DNA of 10,513 bases from an uncultured Clostridia bacterium (lineage in GTDB: Bacteria > Bacillota > Clostridia > Christensenellales > CAG-138), in contig CAMHDC010000023.1 in assembly GCA_946183765.1 (NCBI GenBank), positions 1 to 10,513 of the forward strand, written 5' to 3'. This document shows, one piece after another, positions 6,161-10,513 of the stretch; position 1 is the first letter of the stretch; every line of letters starts with the position of its first letter. A model generated the notes under the pieces. The model was not told where the DNA came from, did not search any database, and saw nothing but the letters and a program-made list of their open reading frames with translations. Both the position numbers and the translations under genes were made by a program.

Positions 6161-7198
6161 ATGATTACCACTGTTATCAAAACAACTGATCCGAACCAAG
6201 CCGCGACCCAGGGCGCGGCCATCATCCGCGCCGGGGGCCTGGTGGCCTTTCCCACGGAAACGGTCTACGGCCTGGGAGCCGACGGCCTCGATGGGGCGGC
6301 GGTGAACCGGATCTTCGAAGCCAAGGGCCGTCCCAACGACAATCCGCTGATCCTGCACGTGGCCCGAAAGGAGGACGCCTTCCGCCTGTGGGCCGCCGAA
6401 CCGCCCCATGCCAGGGCTCTGATGGACACCTTCTGGCCCGGCCCCCTGACCTTGATCTATCATCGTTCGGCTATGGTGCCCGACGAAGTGACCGCCGGGC
6501 TCGATACGGTGGCTGTCCGCATGCCGGACAATGATGCTGCCCGCGCCCTTATCGCGGCGTCGGGCGTCCCCATCGCCGCCCCCAGCGCCAATCTGTCGGG
6601 CAAGCCCAGTCCCACCACGGCGGAGCATGTTTTGCAGGACATGGACGGCCGCATCCCTCTCATCCTGGACGGCGGTCCCTGCCGCTACGGGGTGGAGTCC
6701 ACGGTCCTGTCTTTGGTCGGGACGCCCACCATCCTGCGGCCCGGCGCTGTGACCAAGGAGATGCTGGCCGCCGTTTTGGGCGAGGTGGCCCTGGCTCCCA
6801 GCATCCTGGCCCCCCTCGGCGCGGGGGAGAAGGCCGCGTCCCCGGGCATGAAATATAAGCATTACGCCCCCAACGCCCAGGTGCTGGTGGTGGTGGGGGA
6901 GGCCCCGGAAGCCGCGACCCGGCTATCGGCCTTGTACGACGAGTTCATCGCCGCGGGAAAGCGGGTCAGCATCGCCGCCACCGCGGAGGCCCTGCCCTAT
7001 TACGGTCAGCGCCGCACCGCCCTTTTGGGCACCCGCCGGGACCCCGGCACCCTCTGCAGCCGCCTCTTTTCCCTCCTGCGGGAACTGGACGGATCGTCGG
7101 ACGTGATTCTCTGCGAGGGCATCGGTACCGAGGGCACGGGCCTGGCGTTTATGAACCGGCTTTTGCGCTCCGCCGGATTTCGGGTGGAGTATCTGTAG
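6161..7198 (+). CDS. ywlC: L-threonylcarbamoyladenylate synthase, long Sua5/YwlC type
   Basis: The enzyme condenses L-threonine, bicarbonate and ATP to threonylcarbamoyl-AMP, the donor for N6-threonylcarbamoyladenosine at position 37 of ANN-decoding tRNAs; TsaD and partners complete the transfer. The 345 residues comprise a YrdC/TsaC domain (about 1-205) with FPTETVYGLGA (30-40), KGRP (55-58), PSANLSGKPSPT (141-152) and RPG (193-195), then the SPGMKYKHYAP linker (227-237) and a C-terminal Sua5 domain that distinguishes this type from short TsaC. Both domains look intact. The ATG at 6161 fits the family N-terminus and no in-frame upstream start exists before a stop, yet no Shine-Dalgarno sequence precedes it: the upstream bases are the 3' arm of the hairpin element. 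Placement after prfA is the usual Bacillota arrangement. Confidence 0.95.
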   Translation: MITTVIKTTDPNQAATQGAAIIRAGGLVAFPTETVYGLGADGLDGAAVNRIFEAKGRPNDNPLILHVARKEDAFRLWAAEPPHARALMDTFWPGPLTLIYHRSAMVPDEVTAGLDTVAVRMPDNDAARALIAASGVPIAAPSANLSGKPSPTTAEHVLQDMDGRIPLILDGGPCRYGVESTVLSLVGTPTILRPGAVTKEMLAAVLGEVALAPSILAPLGAGEKAASPGMKYKHYAPNAQVLVVVGEAPEAATRLSALYDEFIAAGKRVSIAATAEALPYYGQRRTALLGTRRDPGTLCSRLFSLLRELDGSSDVILCEGIGTEGTGLAFMNRLLRSAGFRVEYL

Positions 7199-7233
7199 GC
7201 ATTTGCACAAGCAGCTTGTTCTTCCCGCTTGAG

Positions 7234-7239
7234 AAAGGA
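7234..7239 (+). promoter_or_regulatory. Ribosome binding site fixing the TIR gene start at ATG 7247
   Basis: AAAGGA lies 7 bases before ATG 7247. This supports ATG over the in-frame TTG at 7229, which would overlap the site. The 48-base gap after ywlC has no clear terminator or promoter, so the TIR gene is probably read through from ywlC. Confidence 0.7.
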
Positions 7240-7246
7240 ATCCCCC

Positions 7247-9964
7247 ATGGAACAGCAACGGTATTGCGCATTTATCAGCTATCGGCATCAGAGCCCGGAC
7301 GACGTGATCGCCAAGGCCCTGCACACCGCCATCGAGACCTACGGCGTTCCGGCCAACATCCGTGCGAAGACCGGCAAAAAGCGGCTGGAGCGGGTGTTCC
7401 GGGATAAGGAGGAGCTGCCCCTGTCCGCCAATCTGGGCGACGACATCCAGGCGGCTCTCGACGAGAGCGAATGGTTCATCGCCATCTGCTCTCCCCGGTA
7501 TCTGGAGAGCCAGTGGTGCCTGCGGGAGCTGGAATACTTCCTGGAGAAAAAGGGACGGGATCGGGTACTGGCCGTGCTGGTGGAGGGGGAACCGGAGAGC
7601 AGCTTTCCCAAGGCCCTGCGCTTCACGGTGGACGGTGACGGCAATCGCGAGGAAGTGGAGCCTTTGGCGGCAAACCTGCGGGGAAGCGACTGGAGGAAGA
7701 AACTGAAGGACGAGAAGCTGCGTCTGCTGGCCCCCATGCTCGGCGTCACCTTCGACGAGCTGAAGCAGCGGGAGCGGCAGCGCTTCCTCCGCCGGACCGC
7801 TGTCGTTTCGGCCGCCGTTCTGGCGGCTGCGGCGGGGCTGGGCATCTTTTTGAGCGTCAGCCACGCCCGCACCGAGAAGCTGCGGCAGCAGGCGGAGGAG
7901 CAGGCGCAGATCGCCGAAGCCGAGCGCGTCCGCGCCGAAGCGGAAAAAGCCCGGGCCGAGGAGGAGGAACGCAAGAAGGAGCAGGAGCGCAGGAACGCCG
8001 TCTACAACGACCTGGGGGAGCGCCTGGAACGGGCCTCCGCCGCCCTGCAGAGCGGCGAGAAGCGGACGGCGGCCAGCGTGCTGCTCGAAGCCCTGTCTGT
8101 CAGCGACGAAAACGAGGGCATGCGCCGGGACGAGCTTTTGAGCGTGCTCCAAAGGGCGCTGTACATCGAGCCCTTGACCGTCGTCTCCAGCTTCAACAAT
8201 CAGAATATGCGGGTGAACGACATCACCGTGTCCCCGGCGGGAGACAGGGCCATCGGCATCGTCAACAGCAACGCCGTGGTCATGATCGATCTCAACGCCA
8301 ACGAGATCCTGTATCAGGTCTCCGTGGGCAACACCATGATCGGCGACGCCTGCTTTTCGGCGGACGGCACCCGCTTTTTGGCCCTGTGCGACATGGGGCG
8401 CCTGGTGACGGTGTGGAACACGGCGGACGGCTCCCAGGCCTTTACCTATACCAGCGACGCCGATCACCAGTACCACGTGGCCAACGCTTTTTTCTGGAAG
8501 GACGCCCGGGAGATCCTGGTCCAGGACATGGAACACTTCTATCTCGTGTCGGAGGACGGCAGCCGAAAGCTCTTCTACACCATGGGTGAGCAGATGCCGG
8601 AATATCGGGCAGAAAACAATCTGCTGTCCCGGCTGACAGGCCGATCCCTGGGGGAGATGTTCACGTTCCAAACCGAGGACTATGTAGGGACCCAGGTGCT
8701 GGCTACGGCGGATCGGAGCCGGCTCCTCATCGCCGGCACGCGGGGCGATACCGCCATGATCGTGCTGGACGACAGCGGGAAGCGGGTCAGCCTGTTCGGC
8801 GTTCCCGCCGACAGCGCCTGCTTCATGCCCGGGGTATTCTCTGAGAAATGGGCCCTCACCCCCGACGGGCGGACGGCGGTGTGTCTGTCCATTTTGGGGC
8901 TCATCGGCGGCTGGGACACGGACAGCGGCCAGCTGGTCCTCCTGGATGCGCTGGAAACCTCCTCCGGCGGCGGCAAATACAGCGAGATCGCGTTCTCGTC
9001 CGATTCCGAGCGCATGGCCTACACGGTGGATGATCAGCTGTACGTGGCCCTCGCCCGAACCGGCGAAACCGTCCTGCAGGCCACCATCGACGAGACCAAC
9101 ATCATACCCGCTTTGGCGTTCACTGAGGACGGGGAATATCTGCTGATGACCAACCAGAGCCTGCTCATCATCAACGCCCGGACCTGGGCGCTGGAGCTGG
9201 TGGAGAACGCGGACTTCGGCAACCAGTACAACAACGTGGTGCCTCTCGCCGACACCTTCCTTATCACCAGGTACGACGGGACGGCCAACTTCTACAGCAT
9301 GCCCGCCCTCTCTTCGGTCCGGACGGCGGACAGCTTCGAGGGGAAGCTGTGCGATCCCATCCCCACCTGGTTCCCCTCCGCGTCCCTGAAGGGGGAGCAT
9401 CGCTATACGGAAGTGTTTCTCAACACCACCGGCAAGGTCCTGGATACGAACCCGCAGCTGACCTTCTCCCGGGACGGGAAACATGCGGCGCTAGCCTACG
9501 CCGACGGCGTGATCGAGCTTTTCGACACCGCGGGCGACGGCTCCGTCGAGACCATGATCGGAGAGCTGTCCGGCCAGATCTCAGCCCTGGCCATGACCGA
9601 GAAGCAGCTGGTGGCGGCGGACCAATCCGCCCGGCTGTTGATCTACGATCTGGAGGGCCGGTCGGTCAAGCGCATCCTGAATGCGGAGACGGTCTACTCC
9701 GATTTTGCTTTCGATCCTGAGGGCAAGCGGCTCATGGCCCTCTGCGGGGGCCTGACCCGCATCGACGTTTATTCCCTGGAGACCTGTGAGAAGCTGTTTT
9801 CCCTCCATGCCACAGAGGATACCTTCGCCGACATGGCCTTCAGCGAGGACGGGGCCTATGCGGTGGGAAAGACGTCCTCGGACCGATACGTCATCGCGGA
9901 TCTGTGGACGGACGAAGAGGCGCTGCTCCGGCAGGCTCGGCGGCTGGTCGGCGGGGAAGAGTAA
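7247..9964 (+). CDS. TIR domain - transmembrane - coiled coil - beta-propeller protein
   Basis: The 905-residue product starts with a TIR domain (about 4-120): box-1-like YCAFISYRH (6-14), VFRDKEELP (50-58), ICSPRYLESQW (80-90) and CLRELEYF (91-98). Glu94 sits where the catalytic Glu of NAD+-cleaving TIR enzymes lies (WCLxEL pattern), so NADase activity is plausible. A basic segment (172-183) leads to one hydrophobic helix (184-204), then a charged heptad-like coil rich in Ala, Glu, Arg and Lys (206-250) and a helical piece resembling the LLLEAL linkers of STAND-WD40 proteins (256-305). Residues about 320-885 form a WD40/PQQ-like propeller with repeated 'FSxDGxxxxLxxxDG' blades, for example 370-390, 582-600 and 739-760. 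The tail LWTDEEALLRQARRL resembles ends of WD40 conflict proteins. Positive charge before the helix predicts the TIR domain inside and the propeller outside, though a membrane-proximal cytosolic propeller cannot be excluded. The ligand is unknown. It fills the slot often held by ywlE. Confidence 0.88.
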   Translation: MEQQRYCAFISYRHQSPDDVIAKALHTAIETYGVPANIRAKTGKKRLERVFRDKEELPLSANLGDDIQAALDESEWFIAICSPRYLESQWCLRELEYFLEKKGRDRVLAVLVEGEPESSFPKALRFTVDGDGNREEVEPLAANLRGSDWRKKLKDEKLRLLAPMLGVTFDELKQRERQRFLRRTAVVSAAVLAAAAGLGIFLSVSHARTEKLRQQAEEQAQIAEAERVRAEAEKARAEEEERKKEQERRNAVYNDLGERLERASAALQSGEKRTAASVLLEALSVSDENEGMRRDELLSVLQRALYIEPLTVVSSFNNQNMRVNDITVSPAGDRAIGIVNSNAVVMIDLNANEILYQVSVGNTMIGDACFSADGTRFLALCDMGRLVTVWNTADGSQAFTYTSDADHQYHVANAFFWKDAREILVQDMEHFYLVSEDGSRKLFYTMGEQMPEYRAENNLLSRLTGRSLGEMFTFQTEDYVGTQVLATADRSRLLIAGTRGDTAMIVLDDSGKRVSLFGVPADSACFMPGVFSEKWALTPDGRTAVCLSILGLIGGWDTDSGQLVLLDALETSSGGGKYSEIAFSSDSERMAYTVDDQLYVALARTGETVLQATIDETNIIPALAFTEDGEYLLMTNQSLLIINARTWALELVENADFGNQYNNVVPLADTFLITRYDGTANFYSMPALSSVRTADSFEGKLCDPIPTWFPSASLKGEHRYTEVFLNTTGKVLDTNPQLTFSRDGKHAALAYADGVIELFDTAGDGSVETMIGELSGQISALAMTEKQLVAADQSARLLIYDLEGRSVKRILNAETVYSDFAFDPEGKRLMALCGGLTRIDVYSLETCEKLFSLHATEDTFADMAFSEDGAYAVGKTSSDRYVIADLWTDEEALLRQARRLVGGEE

Positions 9965-10014
9965 AACCCGGGTGAAATACTGATGGGTAATGATCCCTAT
10001 CACCAAAGTAATAG

Positions 10015-10043
10015 TTGAAAGGGACGCTCTTTTATGGTATACT
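10015..10043 (+). promoter_or_regulatory. Strong promoter of rpiB
   Basis: TTGAAA (10015-10020), a 17-base spacer and TATACT (10038-10043), with TGG before the -10 making it extended, form the best promoter in the window. The expected transcript start, 6-8 bases after the -10, falls at about 10049-10051, on or next to the ATG at 10051. rpiB is therefore transcribed separately from the TIR gene. Confidence 0.85.
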
Positions 10044-10050
10044 GCAACAA

Positions 10051-10065
10051 ATGAGTATGAGTATG
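10051..10065 (+). repeat. Tandem start codons at rpiB (ATGAGT ATGAGT ATG)
   Basis: Two exact 6-bp copies followed by a third ATG put three in-frame start codons within 15 bases, right at the predicted 5' end of the mRNA. Slippage of the hexamer changes only the N-terminal Met-Ser count and keeps the frame. Confidence 0.8.
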
Positions 10066-10509
10066 AAAATAGCAATTGCATGCGACCACGGGGCCTACGC
10101 CCTGAAGGAAAAGGTCAAGGGCTGGCTTCAGGAAGCTGGCTATGAGGTCCGGGATTTCGGCTGCTTCGGGACCGAAAGCGTGGATTATCCCGATTTTGCC
10201 CTGCCTGCCGCGGAAGCGGTGGCCCGCCGTGAGGCGGATCGGGGCGTGTTCCTATGCACCACGGGCATCGGCGTCAGCATCTGCGCCAACAAGGTGAAGG
10301 GCGTGCGCTGCGCCCTCTGCACCGATACCATGACCGCCCGCATGACCCGGGAGCACAACGACACCAACGCCCTCGCCATGGGCGCCGGGGTGGTGGGAGA
10401 GAATCTGGCCAAGGAGATCCTGTTCACCTGGCTGACTACGCCCTTCTCCGAGGCCCCTCGGCATCAGCGCCGCATCGACAAGATCAGCGCCTACGAATCG
10501 CAAATCTGA
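10051..10509 (+). CDS. rpiB: Ribose-5-phosphate isomerase B (RpiB/LacAB family sugar-phosphate isomerase)
   Basis: RpiB interconverts ribose 5-phosphate and ribulose 5-phosphate in the pentose phosphate pathway, in the cytoplasm. Numbering from the family-typical Met at 10063 (148 residues), the visible hallmarks are IACDHGAY (5-12, Asp8 and His9), DYPDFA (41-46), the active-site Cys65 in LCTTGIGVSICANK (64-77; usually CGTG), REHNDTN (96-102, His98) and RHQRRIDKI (133-141) with phosphate-binding Arg133 and Arg137. Two departures stand out: Gly109 where homologues have Arg (GARV/GSRV), and SEAPRH where EGGRH is usual. Three in-frame ATG codons (10051, 10057, 10063) are separated by exact ATGAGT repeats. 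With no Shine-Dalgarno site and a transcript starting near 10050, leaderless initiation at 10051 (152 residues, extra Met-Ser-Met-Ser) is the most likely; 10063 is the conventional choice. The TTG at 10015 is excluded because it lies in the -35 element. Confidence 0.9.
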   Translation: MSMSMKIAIACDHGAYALKEKVKGWLQEAGYEVRDFGCFGTESVDYPDFALPAAEAVARREADRGVFLCTTGIGVSICANKVKGVRCALCTDTMTARMTREHNDTNALAMGAGVVGENLAKEILFTWLTTPFSEAPRHQRRIDKISAYESQI

Positions 10510-10513
10510 ATGT

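Noticed and set aside
6923..9484. Long open frame on the - strand (853 codons) opposite ywlC and the TIR gene
   Set aside because: It is the antisense shadow of GC-rich codon use in the TIR gene. The translation is low-complexity Gly/Gln/His/Leu-rich without domains, and the opposite strand encodes a clear TIR-propeller protein.
9965..10014. Terminator after the TIR gene
   Set aside because: Only weak pairings (GGTGA/TCACC and GGG/CCC) with bulges are found, and no T run follows.
10015..10050. TTG 10015 start giving a 164-residue RpiB
   Set aside because: The TTG is the -35 hexamer of the rpiB promoter, and the extra residues do not match the family N-terminus.

Overview
The window looks like chromosomal DNA from a high-GC member of the Bacillota (class Clostridia, probably an uncultured gut lineage such as Christensenellales or Oscillospirales; the order is a guess). 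The evidence is the yqhQ(DUF1385)-prmC-prfA-ywlC...rpiB gene order characteristic of that phylum, Gram-positive surface proteins with Thr-Pro linkers, strong AAGGAGG ribosome binding sites and no sign of an outer membrane. All eight genes read on the + strand. I see no tRNA, rRNA, CRISPR array or transposase.

Region 1 (1-3148) carries two envelope genes. The first is the 3' end of a surface protein with a possible papain-like (NlpC/P60-type) hydrolase domain, a Pro-Thr-Glu stalk and a C-terminal membrane anchor; it ends at a UUCG-tetraloop terminator. An AT-rich gap of about 340 bases follows, with an extended -10 promoter and a structured leader of about 215 nt. This precedes a 621-residue membrane-anchored protein with a Thr-Pro stalk and an extracytoplasmic PQQ-type beta-propeller, closed by a strong terminator.

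Region 2 (3151-7198) is a housekeeping translation operon. A good promoter and a 5'-terminal stem-loop lead into yqhQ, prmC and prfA, whose ends overlap by 14 and 4 nt. PrmC methylates the GGQ glutamine of release factor 1, the product of prfA, so enzyme and substrate are made together. A 144-base hairpin-rich AT element separates prfA from ywlC (threonylcarbamoyl-AMP synthase, t6A tRNA modification) and leaves ywlC without a visible Shine-Dalgarno site.

Region 3 (7247-9964) is the most interesting gene. It encodes a 905-residue protein with an N-terminal TIR domain that keeps the candidate catalytic Glu, then one transmembrane helix, a charged coiled coil and a large C-terminal beta-propeller. 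It occupies the place where many Bacillota carry ywlE. The architecture suggests a membrane receptor or effector (NAD+-cleaving TIR with a propeller sensor), possibly a defence or signalling module inserted in a core operon.

Region 4 (10015-10509) is rpiB, a ribose-5-phosphate isomerase B-type enzyme. It has its own near-consensus promoter, placed so close that the mRNA should be leaderless. The protein also lacks one normally conserved phosphate-binding arginine.
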